This document shows, piece after piece, positions 45,189-53,308 of a stretch of 64,000 bases of DNA. The number at the start of each line of letters is the position of its first letter. Within the stretch, counting starts at the first letter, position 1. The position numbers and the translations under genes were made by a program. The stretch is from Pseudomonas yamanorum (GTDB lineage Bacteria; Pseudomonadota; Gammaproteobacteria; Pseudomonadales; Pseudomonadaceae), in assembly GCF_013386765.1 (NCBI RefSeq), contig NZ_JACARE010000023.1, positions 62,001 to 126,000 on the forward strand. The letters are read 5' to 3'. A model generated the notes under the pieces. The model worked only from the letters and a program-made list of their open reading frames with translations. It made no database searches and was not told the DNA's origin.

Positions 45189-46148
45189 ATGAAAGCACTG
45201 CAATTTTCCGCCACCGGCGATCTCGCTGCCCTTGCTTACGTCGAAGTCCCCACTCCGGTGCCGGCAGTGGGTGAAGTCCTGGTGCACATCAAGGCTGCCG
45301 GGCTGAACCCCAGCGACGTCAAGAACGTACTCGGGCGTTTCCCTTACACCACGTTGCCACGCATTCCCGGGCGTGATTTTGCCGGGGTCGTGGTTGAAGG
45401 CCCGCAGCACCTGGTCGGCCAGGAAGTCTGGGGCACCGGCCGTGACCTGGGCTTTTTTGCCGACGGTTCCCACGCCCAGTACCTCACCGTGTCGGCTAAG
45501 GGCGTGGCCCACAAGCCCAGCCATTTGAGCTTTGCCCAGGCCGCCAGCCTCGGCGTGCCGTACACCACGGCGTGGGACGCCCTTGAGCGCAGCGGTGTCG
45601 GCAAAGGTACGCGTTTGCTGGTGATTGGTGCCAACGGGGCGGTAGGCAGTGCGGCCCTGGCCCTGGCGAAAATTCGTGGGGCCCAGGTGTTGGGGGCCGT
45701 GCGTCGGCCGGAACAGGTCGAGGCACTGCGCGAGCAGGGTTTCGAGGGGATTTTACTGGGGCAGCCGGAGGCGCTGGGCGGGCAGGTCAATGCCTTGTTC
45801 GGCGGGGGCGCCGATGTGATTTTCGACACCACCGGCTTCTGGTTGCCGGCTGCCGTGGCGGCGCTGGCGCCTTTCGGTCGTATCGCGATCATCGCCGCGC
45901 CGGTGGACGGGCACGTGCAACTGCCGGCCCTGGCGTTGTACCGCAAGGGCGGTTCGGTGGTGGGGATCAATTCGTTGCTCTACAACTGCGAACAGTGCGC
46001 CGTGATGCTGGAGCAATTCGGGCGGTTCTTTGACGAGGATTTGTTGCCGTTGCCGACCGGCTTGCGGGAAGTGTCCCTGGCCGACGGTGTGCAGTGCTTT
46101 GAGGAAGTGAACCAGGGCAGCGCAGACAAGATTATCTTCCTGCCCTGA
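45189..46148 (+). CDS. Zinc-independent quinone-oxidoreductase-type MDR dehydrogenase
   Basis: A 319-residue medium-chain dehydrogenase/reductase. The GroES-like N-terminal domain (VLVHIKAAGLNPSDVKNVLG, IPGRDFAGVV) lacks the zinc ligands of classical alcohol dehydrogenases, and the nucleotide-binding loop is VIGANGAVGSAALALA. It probably reduces quinones or activated alkenes with NADPH. ATG 45180 and ATG 45189 are both possible; the family begins at MKALQF (45189). Confidence 0.88.
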   Translation: MKALQFSATGDLAALAYVEVPTPVPAVGEVLVHIKAAGLNPSDVKNVLGRFPYTTLPRIPGRDFAGVVVEGPQHLVGQEVWGTGRDLGFFADGSHAQYLTVSAKGVAHKPSHLSFAQAASLGVPYTTAWDALERSGVGKGTRLLVIGANGAVGSAALALAKIRGAQVLGAVRRPEQVEALREQGFEGILLGQPEALGGQVNALFGGGADVIFDTTGFWLPAAVAALAPFGRIAIIAAPVDGHVQLPALALYRKGGSVVGINSLLYNCEQCAVMLEQFGRFFDEDLLPLPTGLREVSLADGVQCFEEVNQGSADKIIFLP

Positions 46149-46155
46149 TCAATCC

Positions 46156-46257
46156 CTGTAGGAGCGAGCTTGCTCGCGAAAAGCCTGAGAACGACGCGGG
46201 GTACCCGATGCCCCGCGTTATCGTTAACCACCATCGCGAGCAAGCTTGCTCCTACAG
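46156..46257. repeat. REPIN (GTAGGAGCGAGCTTGCTCGCG class)
   Basis: Inverted REP arms bracket a centre nearly identical to that of the REPIN at 43666-43767. It lies between the convergent oxidoreductase and nucleoside permease genes and can form a long hairpin in both transcripts. Confidence 0.9.
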
Positions 46258-46273
46258 ACGTGCTGCGCAGTCT

Positions 46274-47311
46274 TTACTCTTGCGGAACGCCTTTCTCCCA
46301 CGCCGACCAGTTCTTCAGAATCGCCTGCACCAGCGGGTTACCGGTGCGGTACAGGTTCTCCAGTGCTGGCACAAAACCGCCCTGGTCTGCGTATTTCAAC
46401 AGGTTATCCACTTCGCTGTAGCCCGGGTACGGTCGATCAAAATCGGAACCGGCCCGCACCACCGCCAGGCGATTGATATCCACCAAACCTTCACGGCTGG
46501 CCCGCAACAACGCCTCATAGGTGGAGTTGTCTTCCTGCTGGGTGGTGCAGTACACGCCTTTATTGTCCGTCAGCAATTTGGTCCAGACCTCGGCGCGCTC
46601 ACTCAGGCGAGTCCCGGAGAACCAGGTATTGCCCGCCAGGGTGTCGCACCGGGTGACCTGCGGCGGCTGATTGGCCGGCGCGTACGGATAGTGTTTGCGC
46701 CAGGCCGCGGACTCCTTGCTTTCGCTGAGTTCGACTTTCTGCGACAGCGCAAAGGCCTTGGCCTGCAGTTTGGGATTGAGCTCGAAGACTTCGGTCTTGT
46801 AGTCCAGCGGCGGTTTCTCGTTCGGCCCCTTGGTATTGATGCCGATGTAACCGGTCGGCCAATCCTTCGGCGCATCCCGTGAATCCAGCTCCCACTGGGT
46901 GCCGAACTCCACCAGGTAATGGGCCCACGCGGCGGTGCCGATGGTGCCGTGGTGCGGGTTGATCCCGGCAATCCCGGCAATCAGGAAGTAGCTCTGGCGC
47001 AGGTCGAACTTGGGCGACAACGCCAGTGCCAGGGTCGAGGCGGCAGCGTTGGTCTGGCCCATGCCAGTCACCAGCAGGCACACGTCCTGGGTATTGCAGC
47101 GGATCACCGGATACTCGGCCGACAGGCCCGGTACGCGTACTTCCTGTTTAAGCTCCAGGCGATCGATCCAGTTTTGCGCCTCGGGGGCGAACATGGTGAT
47201 CAGCATCACCTTGGGCTTGATCGGGGCCGGCGTATCGGCCAACACGACTTGCGGCAACAGCGCCCCGGCGGCCAGGCCGATGGCGATGGAAAGGCGGCTA
47301 AACGTCTTCAT
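46274..47311 (-). CDS. Purine nucleoside permease family (NUP) protein
   Basis: A 345-residue exported protein with signal peptide (cleavage after VVLA, about residue 25) and a NUP domain (KVMLITMFAPEAQNWIDRL, LLVTGMGQTNAAAS, FLIAGIAGINPHHGTIG). The family is named from yeast purine nucleoside permeases, but the fold is related to nucleoside phosphorylases. In bacteria the protein has a signal peptide and no membrane domain, so periplasmic binding or phosphorolysis is possible. It follows tsx by 20 bases in one operon, supporting a purine nucleoside role. Confidence 0.88.
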   Translation of the reverse strand: MKTFSRLSIAIGLAAGALLPQVVLADTPAPIKPKVMLITMFAPEAQNWIDRLELKQEVRVPGLSAEYPVIRCNTQDVCLLVTGMGQTNAAASTLALALSPKFDLRQSYFLIAGIAGINPHHGTIGTAAWAHYLVEFGTQWELDSRDAPKDWPTGYIGINTKGPNEKPPLDYKTEVFELNPKLQAKAFALSQKVELSESKESAAWRKHYPYAPANQPPQVTRCDTLAGNTWFSGTRLSERAEVWTKLLTDNKGVYCTTQQEDNSTYEALLRASREGLVDINRLAVVRAGSDFDRPYPGYSEVDNLLKYADQGGFVPALENLYRTGNPLVQAILKNWSAWEKGVPQE

Positions 47312-47331
47312 CTACTGCTCCTTGTTCACAC

Positions 47332-48288
47332 TCAGAATTGATAGCCCACACCGGCGTAGTAACCCCAGCCGTTGGAGCGGGCGCGGAAGTTACCGTCGCC
47401 AAAGTTCAGCTCGCTGCCGTCTTCCCAGTTGCCGCCGTTATGGAAGTAACGGCCGACCAGGGTGAAGCGCAGGTGAGTGAACGAATACAACAGCACGTTT
47501 GTTGCAACCAGTGAGTTGGCGGTGCGCGCGGGGTTGTCTTTGTGCAGGTCCGAGCCGAAATCGTAGTTGGTGAAGCCGATATAGGTCAGTGACGCGCCGT
47601 TGTCGAAGCTGCCGATGGGCACGATGTATTTCATCTGTGCCCGGTAGCCGTCCCACGAATATTCGTTGCTGGCGCCGTAGTTTTCCCACTGGTAGCGGCC
47701 ATAGAAGTTCGCCGACAGGTTGACCCGCGAGTGGGTCTCGATGTCGGTGCCCAGGCCGCTGTACAAGGTGTTGGCGCGGTTGGCCTTGTTGCTGCCGTGG
47801 TCGTAGATCCAGTCGAACGCCACGTACCATTCCTTGAACGGCCCGATGGCCAGGCTGCGACCGGCGAGGTAGTCGATGGAGATACGCGGTTCGTGTTCCA
47901 TGAACACCGGGGAGCCGTGGTCCCAGGCGCCTTTGTCATTGCTGTTGCCGATGCCGAAGATTTTCGGGATGTCGACGTAGCCATACAGTTCGAACGGGCC
48001 CTTGCGGCCAAAGTATTCGTATTCCAGGTAAACGTCATCGGCGGGTTTGGGGCCGAAGCTGATGTCTTTGCTGCCGATTACCGTCAGGTCCTGGTTGAAC
48101 CAGTCCGAGAGGTACACGCCTTTTTTCGAGGGGCTGTCTTGCGGGGCGAGGGTTTCGCCCTGTGCTGAGTCATCGGCGGGTTTTTGCTGCGCCAAAATGG
48201 GTGCGCTGAGTACTCCCGTAACGGCAGCCAGTAGCAGGGAAACAGCAAAAGGAGTGGCCGACGTGGGTCGTCTGGAAGTGGGGTGCAT
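47332..48288 (-). CDS. tsx: Tsx-type nucleoside-specific outer-membrane channel
   Basis: A 318-residue outer-membrane protein of the Tsx/OmpK family. The signal peptide ends near APILAQ (about residue 33). The beta-barrel has GVYLSDWFNQDLTVIG, VYLEYEYFGRKGPFELYGYVDIPKIF and a C-terminal GYYAGVGYQF ending in Phe, as expected for BAM insertion. It should let nucleosides cross the outer membrane for the following NUP protein. The open frame begins 26 codons earlier; ATG 48288 starts the signal peptide. Confidence 0.9.
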   Translation of the reverse strand: MHPTSRRPTSATPFAVSLLLAAVTGVLSAPILAQQKPADDSAQGETLAPQDSPSKKGVYLSDWFNQDLTVIGSKDISFGPKPADDVYLEYEYFGRKGPFELYGYVDIPKIFGIGNSNDKGAWDHGSPVFMEHEPRISIDYLAGRSLAIGPFKEWYVAFDWIYDHGSNKANRANTLYSGLGTDIETHSRVNLSANFYGRYQWENYGASNEYSWDGYRAQMKYIVPIGSFDNGASLTYIGFTNYDFGSDLHKDNPARTANSLVATNVLLYSFTHLRFTLVGRYFHNGGNWEDGSELNFGDGNFRARSNGWGYYAGVGYQF

Positions 48289-48362
48289 TGAAAATCCCTG
48301 TTCGTACGCGGTTGTGGCCCGATTCTTCGGGTTGAGGTGAACTTGGCTGCCAAGTTCGTTCC

Positions 48363-48398
48363 GCAAACGTTTGCACAGGTTGTACCAATTTGTGTCAA
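48363..48398 (-). promoter_or_regulatory. tsx promoter with PurR/LacI-like palindrome
   Basis: On the minus strand a TTGACA -35 box (48398-48393) is followed 17 bases later by TGCAAA (48375-48370), a weak -10. The perfect 12-base palindrome GCAAACGTTTGC at 48363-48374 overlaps this -10. The palindrome matches the core of PurR and related LacI-family operators. No LacI-family gene is in the window, so the repressor is unknown. Confidence 0.65.
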
Positions 48399-48443
48399 TT
48401 GCATGAACGAATTAAGAAAAGTGGGAAATAGTCGGCCTTTTGG

Positions 48444-49394
48444 TCAGAAATGCGCCTTGGTAAACGGCAGCGCCTGATCACCGTTGCGGTTGAACAGATA
48501 CGTTGCGGTTTCCCGGCGATATTCGCTGGGAGTCTGGTTCATCTCGATACGAAAGTGCCGGTTGAAGTTGGAGAGGTTGGCGTAGCCCACTTCAAAGCAG
48601 ATATCCGCCACGGACATTTCGCTTTGCAGTAACAGGCGGCAGGCACGCTGCACCCGGAACTTGCGCATAAGGTCGATAAAGCCGTGGCCGGTGACGCGCT
48701 TGAAGAACCGCGAAAAGCCCGGCTCGCTCATGTCCAGGCGCTGGGCGATCACCGACAGCCGCAGGTCGCCGGTCAACTCCGTCATCAGGTAATCGAAAGC
48801 CTTGTGGATTCGCTCCGAGCTGCGGGCATCCAGGCTCGGCGTGTAGCAGGCACTGGCCAGGCAATGGGCTTCCCCGGAGGGCGCCTGCATCAAGGTGTGC
48901 AGCAACTGGATGAACAGGATCAGGCGCGCCAGGCCTTGGGCGGGGCCGATGGATTCCAGCAGTTGCGCAGCCTTCAGGGCAGTCTCGCCGGTAAATTCCA
49001 GGCCGCGCCGGGCTCGGTCAAACAGGCTTTGCAGGTCGCCCAGCTCGGGCAGGGTGGTGCGCAGGGCCAGCAGCGCGGCCCCGTCGAACTGCAACACCAC
49101 ATCGCGCCCGGTCAGGTATTCGCCCGGCGCCAGGTCGCCGATCCAGTCGTGGGGCAGGTCGGGGCCGATCAGTGCGACATGGCCGGCGCCAAACGCACCG
49201 ATATAGTCGCCCGCCACCAACTTGCCGCTGCCCTGGCGGATCAGGTGAATCTCGAATTCGGGGTGATGGTTCCAGCGCGCGAGTTCGAATGGATAGTCAT
49301 GTTCGTACCAGCGAAAGCCATGCTCGGGCTCGGCCAGAATCACTTCCAGCTCGGCGGGGCGTTGCTCGAAAAGGGCGGAGCGGCTTGCAGGCAT
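48444..49394 (-). CDS. AraC-family regulator (MtlR-like by position)
   Basis: A 316-residue regulator with an N-terminal cupin-like sensor (HPEFEIHLIRQGSGKLVAGDYIGAFGAGHVALIGPD, quoted as HPEFEIHLI and GHVALIGPD) and a C-terminal double HTH (LRLSVIAQRLDMSEPGFSRFF; VADICFEVGYANLSNFNRHF). It is divergent from the MtlE-like gene, the position of the XylS/AraC-type activator MtlR in P. fluorescens polyol loci. The frame is open for 55 codons upstream, but ATG 49394 has AGAAGGG upstream, and the upstream part would cover the inverted repeat at 49479-49522. Confidence 0.85.
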   Translation of the reverse strand: MPASRSALFEQRPAELEVILAEPEHGFRWYEHDYPFELARWNHHPEFEIHLIRQGSGKLVAGDYIGAFGAGHVALIGPDLPHDWIGDLAPGEYLTGRDVVLQFDGAALLALRTTLPELGDLQSLFDRARRGLEFTGETALKAAQLLESIGPAQGLARLILFIQLLHTLMQAPSGEAHCLASACYTPSLDARSSERIHKAFDYLMTELTGDLRLSVIAQRLDMSEPGFSRFFKRVTGHGFIDLMRKFRVQRACRLLLQSEMSVADICFEVGYANLSNFNRHFRIEMNQTPSEYRRETATYLFNRNGDQALPFTKAHF

Positions 49395-49478
49395 GGGCTT
49401 GGCCCTTCTGGGCTTTTTGGAATGGGACCAAAATACGCCCTTTGCGCGGGCAGCCGCTACCCCGGATTTTGCCCGCCA

Positions 49479-49522
49479 CTGATACTTTTTTGATTTGGGC
49501 TGCGCGGTTAAAAAAGTATCAG
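49479..49522. promoter_or_regulatory. Long inverted repeat in the AraC/mtlE divergent promoter
   Basis: A perfect 13-bp inverted repeat, CTGATACTTTTTT at 49479-49491 and AAAAAAGTATCAG at 49510-49522, is separated by 18 bases. It sits midway between the AraC regulator and the MtlE-like gene. It is a good candidate operator for the regulator. The 6-T/6-A runs could also make it a bidirectional terminator-like hairpin, but no gene ends here. Confidence 0.6.
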
Positions 49523-49608
49523 CCGGGCATCCGCCAGTCGTTTGTCCGGTTCCGGGCAAGCTGCTGTAATCGGGCCGTCAACAACAAAAACAATAAGTGG
49601 AAACCGCC

Positions 49609-50919
49609 ATGTTCAAGATTCCGAAAGCGCTGTTCCTGCTCTCCGGCCTCACGCTGGCAATCGCCGCCCACGCGGCCGAAACCGTGACCATCGCCACCGT
49701 CAACAACAGCGACATGATCCGCATGCAACGCCTGTCCAAGGTGTTCGAGCAACAACACCCCGACGTGAAACTCAATTGGGTGGTGCTCGAAGAAAACGTC
49801 CTGCGTCAACGCCTCACCACCGACATCGCCACCCAGGGCGGCCAGTTCGATGTGCTGACCATCGGCACCTACGAAACCCCGCTGTGGGGCGCCAAGCACT
49901 GGCTGGAACCGATCACGCCACTGCCTGCCGGTTACGACGTGGACGACATCTTCCCGGCCGTGCGCCAGGGGCTGTCGGTGAACAACACCCTCTACGCCTT
50001 GCCGTTCTATGGCGAAAGCACCGTCACCTATTACCGCACCGACCTGTTCAAACAGGCCGGCCTGACGATGCCCGAGCATCCGACCTGGACCCAGTTGGGC
50101 GAGTTCGCCGCCAAGCTCAACCAACCCGCCAAGGACCAATACGGCATGTGCCTGCGGGGCAAGGCTGGCTGGGGTGAAAACATCGCGCTGCTGAGCACCA
50201 TGGCCAACGCCTTTGGCGCCCGCTGGTTTGACGAGCAATGGAAGCCCGAGCTGACCAGCCCCGAGTGGACCGCGGCAGCCAACTTCTACGTTAACACCCT
50301 GAAGAACTACGGCCCGCCGGGCGTCTCCAGCAACGGTTTCAACGAAACCCTGGCGCTGTTCAACAGCGGCAAATGCGCGATCTGGGTCGACGCCAGCGTC
50401 GCCGGCTCGTTCACCACCGACAAAACCCAAAGCAAGGTGGCCGACAGCGTGGGCTTTGCCGCCGCACCCACCGAGGTCACCGACAAGGGCTCGTCGTGGC
50501 TGTACGCCTGGTCCCTCGCGATCCCAGCCACCTCCAAGCACAAGGACGCCGCCAAAGCCTTCATCACCTGGGCCACCTCCAAGGAATACATCCAGTTGGT
50601 GGCGGACAAGGACGGCATCACCAACGTGCCGCCGGGCACGCGCCAGTCCACCTACAACGCGGCGTACCTGGCCGCGGCGCCGTTCGCCAAGGTGACCTTG
50701 CAGATGATGCAACACGCCGACCCTGCGCACCCGTCGGCCAAGCCCGTGCCGTACGTGGGCATCCAATACGTGACGATCCCCGAGTTCCAGGCCATCGGCA
50801 CCTCGGTGGGCAAGCTGTTTTCGGCGGCGCTCACCGGCGGCATGACCGTCGACAAGGCGCTGGCCGAGGCGCAGTCCACCACCGAGCGTGAAATGAAACG
50901 CGCCGGCTACCCGAAATAA
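49609..50919 (+). CDS. mtlE: Polyol (mannitol/sorbitol) ABC substrate-binding protein, MtlE-like
   Basis: A 436-residue periplasmic binding protein of the extracellular solute-binding family 1. The signal peptide is cleaved near IAAHAA (about residue 22). The mature sequence (ETVTIATVNNSDMIRMQRLS, FDVLTIGTYETPLWG, YALPFYGESTVTYYRTDLF) is characteristic of sorbitol/mannitol-binding SmoE/MtlE. ATG 49609 has AAGTGGA upstream. The expected following genes for two permeases and the ATPase (mtlFGK) are absent: the next gene, 22 bases on, is an SDR. Uptake would need transporter parts encoded elsewhere. Confidence 0.88.
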   Translation: MFKIPKALFLLSGLTLAIAAHAAETVTIATVNNSDMIRMQRLSKVFEQQHPDVKLNWVVLEENVLRQRLTTDIATQGGQFDVLTIGTYETPLWGAKHWLEPITPLPAGYDVDDIFPAVRQGLSVNNTLYALPFYGESTVTYYRTDLFKQAGLTMPEHPTWTQLGEFAAKLNQPAKDQYGMCLRGKAGWGENIALLSTMANAFGARWFDEQWKPELTSPEWTAAANFYVNTLKNYGPPGVSSNGFNETLALFNSGKCAIWVDASVAGSFTTDKTQSKVADSVGFAAAPTEVTDKGSSWLYAWSLAIPATSKHKDAAKAFITWATSKEYIQLVADKDGITNVPPGTRQSTYNAAYLAAAPFAKVTLQMMQHADPAHPSAKPVPYVGIQYVTIPEFQAIGTSVGKLFSAALTGGMTVDKALAEAQSTTEREMKRAGYPK

Positions 50920-50941
50920 TCACCTTATGGACACCGTATTC

Positions 50942-51715
50942 ATGAAACGACTGGAAGGTAAAAGCGCGCTGGTCACCGGCAGCGCCCGGGGCATTGGCCG
51001 AGCGTTTGCCCAGGCCTACATCAACGAAGGCGCCACCGTCGCCATCGCCGACATCAACCTGGAGCGGGCCCGGGCCACCGCCGCCGAGCTGGGCCCGATG
51101 GCTTACGCGGTGGCGATGGACGTCACCGACCAGGCCTCCATCGACGCCGCGATTGCCGCCGTGGTGGCGCAGGCCGGCAAGCTCGATATCCTGATCAACA
51201 ACGCGGCCTTGTTCGACCTGGCCCCGATTACCGAGATCAGCCGCGACAGCTTTGACCGGCTGTTTTCGATCAACGTCGCCGGCACGCTGTTCACCTTGCA
51301 GGCGGCTGCCAAGCAGATGATCAAGCAGGGCCATGGCGGCAAGATCATCAACATGGCCAGCCAGGCCGGGCGCCGGGGTGAGCCGCTGGTGGCGGTGTAC
51401 TGCGCGACCAAGGCGGCGGTGATCAGCCTCACGCAGTCGGCGGGGCTGAATTTGATCAAGCAGGGCATCAACGTGAATGCCATCGCGCCGGGCGTGGTGG
51501 ACGGTGAACATTGGGACGGGGTGGATGCGATGTTCGCCCGGCATGAAGGGCTACCGCTGGGTGAGAAGAAAAAGCGCGTGGGGGCAGAGGTGCCTTATGG
51601 GCGGATGGGCACGGCTGAGGATTTGACTGGGATGGCGGTTTTTCTTGCGTCAAAGGATGCCGATTACGTGGTGGCACAGACCTATAACGTCGACGGTGGT
51701 AACTGGATGAACTGA
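50942..51715 (+). CDS. SDR polyol dehydrogenase (L-iditol/sorbitol 2-dehydrogenase type)
   Basis: A 257-residue short-chain dehydrogenase. The motifs are TGSARGIG for NAD binding, ILINNAA, catalytic Ser in INMASQAG, YCATK active-site Tyr/Lys and NAIAPGVVDGEHWDGVD, typical of SmoS-type sorbitol dehydrogenases that oxidise D-sorbitol to fructose or galactitol to tagatose. ATG 50927 is also in frame; 50942 (MKRLEGKSALVTG) fits the family. It is directly downstream of the MtlE-like gene and probably cotranscribed. Confidence 0.9.
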   Translation: MKRLEGKSALVTGSARGIGRAFAQAYINEGATVAIADINLERARATAAELGPMAYAVAMDVTDQASIDAAIAAVVAQAGKLDILINNAALFDLAPITEISRDSFDRLFSINVAGTLFTLQAAAKQMIKQGHGGKIINMASQAGRRGEPLVAVYCATKAAVISLTQSAGLNLIKQGINVNAIAPGVVDGEHWDGVDAMFARHEGLPLGEKKKRVGAEVPYGRMGTAEDLTGMAVFLASKDADYVVAQTYNVDGGNWMN

Positions 51716-51788
51716 TGGCACTGGTCCGTTGCGGTGGTCGTCAATGATAGCGCGGGAGGCCTGATACTCCTCGGTGCTCTCAGGTTTT

Positions 51789-51812
51789 TCGCGAGCAAGC
51801 TTGCTCCTACAG
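51789..51812. repeat. Single REP element
   Basis: One unpaired copy of the REP core in the orientation GCGAGCAAGCTTGCTCCTAC, between the SDR gene and the nicotinamidase gene. No inverted partner is found within 100 bases, so it is a solo REP. Confidence 0.8.
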
Positions 51813-51855
51813 CCGGCCCTGTGCTTTTGTGCGCATGCCAGAGGAGAACGCCAAA

Positions 51856-52515
51856 ATGACCGTCCCGAAAACCGCTGTTGCCTCATTTGATGTCGATGCC
51901 CAGAAGAGTTTCACGCCGCTGTGCCCCGCTGAACTGCCGGTGGCCGGCGGCGACCAGATCGGTAGTGAACTCAACTATATGGCCAGCCTCGCCGGGCGCC
52001 GTGTGGGCAGCAAGGACGCCCACACCCCGCACGCGCCCTGGGTGGTCTCGCACCACAGCGAGATGCTGCAACCAACCGGCTTGGTGCATGCCGATGTCAC
52101 CTGGGTGGCCCACTGCGTGCCCGGCACCGAGGGTTTCACGCTGCTGGACGAATTACCCACGCCCTATGACTACGACTACTTCATCTGGAAAGGCGTCGAG
52201 CCCGACCTGCATCCCTACGGCGCCTGCTTTCACGACCTCCACGACAAACTCTCCACCGGGGTCATTGAATACCTCAATGCCCAGGGCATTCGGCGCGTGA
52301 TCGTCGGTGGCCTGGCGCTGGACTACTGCGTCAAGACCACCGTCTTGCAACTGTTCAAGGCCGGTTTCGAGGTGATCCTGCACTTGCCGGCGTGCCGGGG
52401 GATCAGCGAGGAGGGCGGCGTGGCAGCGGTTGACCACCTTGCACAAGTCGGCGTGATGATCAGCCGCAGCCGCGAAGAACTGGCCGCGATGGTTGTAGGA
52501 GCTGTCGAGCTTTAG
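51856..52515 (+). CDS. pncA: Nicotinamidase / isochorismatase-family amidase (PncA-like)
   Basis: A 219-residue cysteine hydrolase. The PncA features are FDVDAQKSF (catalytic Asp, about residue 14), DAHTP for metal binding, IWKGV (catalytic Lys, about 110) and GLALDYCVKTT (nucleophilic Cys, about 157). It converts nicotinamide to nicotinate for NAD salvage. GAGGAGAACG precedes ATG 51856. The last residues and the stop (VVGAVEL-stop) are encoded by the first unit of the downstream REP array, so the natural C-terminus has been replaced or extended by repeat insertion. A second PncA elsewhere in the genome cannot be excluded. Confidence 0.87.
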   Translation: MTVPKTAVASFDVDAQKSFTPLCPAELPVAGGDQIGSELNYMASLAGRRVGSKDAHTPHAPWVVSHHSEMLQPTGLVHADVTWVAHCVPGTEGFTLLDELPTPYDYDYFIWKGVEPDLHPYGACFHDLHDKLSTGVIEYLNAQGIRRVIVGGLALDYCVKTTVLQLFKAGFEVILHLPACRGISEEGGVAAVDHLAQVGVMISRSREELAAMVVGAVEL

Positions 52516-53308
52516 CGAGGCTGCGAGGGGAGCGCTGCGGTGTGACCGGGGTACCGAGTCGCCTGTATCGCAGGCAAGCCAGCTCCTACATTTTGATTTG
52601 TGGATACATTCCAATGTGGGAGCTGTCGAGCTTTAGCGAGGCTGCGATGGGATCACCGCGGTGTGGCTGGGGTACCGAGTTGCCTGTATCGCAGGCAAGC
52701 CAGCTCCCACATTTTGATTTGTGGATACATTCCAATGTGGGAGCTGTCGAGCTTTAGCGAGGCTGCGATGGGATCACCGCGGTGTGACTGAGGCACCGAG
52801 TCGCCTGTATCGCAGGCAGCTCCCACATTTTGATTTGTGAATACATGCCAATGTGGGAGCTGTCGAGCTTTAGCGAGGCTGCGATGGGAGCGCTGCGGTG
52901 TGACTGAGCTACCGAGTCGCCTGTATCGCAGGCAAGCCAGCTCCCACATTTTGATTTGTGGATACATGCCAATGTGGGAGCTGTCGAGCTTTAGCGAGGC
53001 TGCGATGGGATCACCGCGGTGTGACTGAGGCACCGAGTTGCCTGTATCGCAGGCAGCTCCTACATTTTGATTTGTGGATACATTCCAATGTGGGAGCTGT
53101 CGAGCTTTAGCGAGGCTGCGAGGGGAGCGCTGCGGTGTGACTGAGGTACCGAGTCGCCTGTATCGCAGGCAAGCCAGCTCCTACATTTTGATTTGTAAAT
53201 ACATTCCAATGTGGGAGCTGTCGAGCTTTAGCGAGGCTGCGATGGGATCACCGCGGTGTGACTGGGGTACCGCGTCGCCTGCATCGCGGGCAAGCCCGGC
53301 TCCCACAC
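52495..53308. repeat. Tandem array of seven REP-derived units
   Basis: Units begin at 52495, 52616, 52737, 52853, 52974, 53090 and 53211, giving spacings of 121, 121, 116, 121, 116 and 121 bases. Each has a left arm GTGGGAGCTGTCGAGCTTTA and a right arm complementary to GTGGGAGCTGGCTTGCCTGC, followed by an ATTTTGATTTGTGGATACAT linker. The 116-base units lack AAGCC in the right arm. Two central variants occur, GGGAGCGCTGCGG and GGGATCACCGCGG. Open frames predicted here are repeat artefacts. Both flanking genes end inside the array. Confidence 0.93.

Noticed and set aside
52495..53308. Possible CRISPR array
   Set aside because: Repeat units are 116-121 bases, nearly identical throughout, with no unique spacers and no cas genes. 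The arms are REP sequences.
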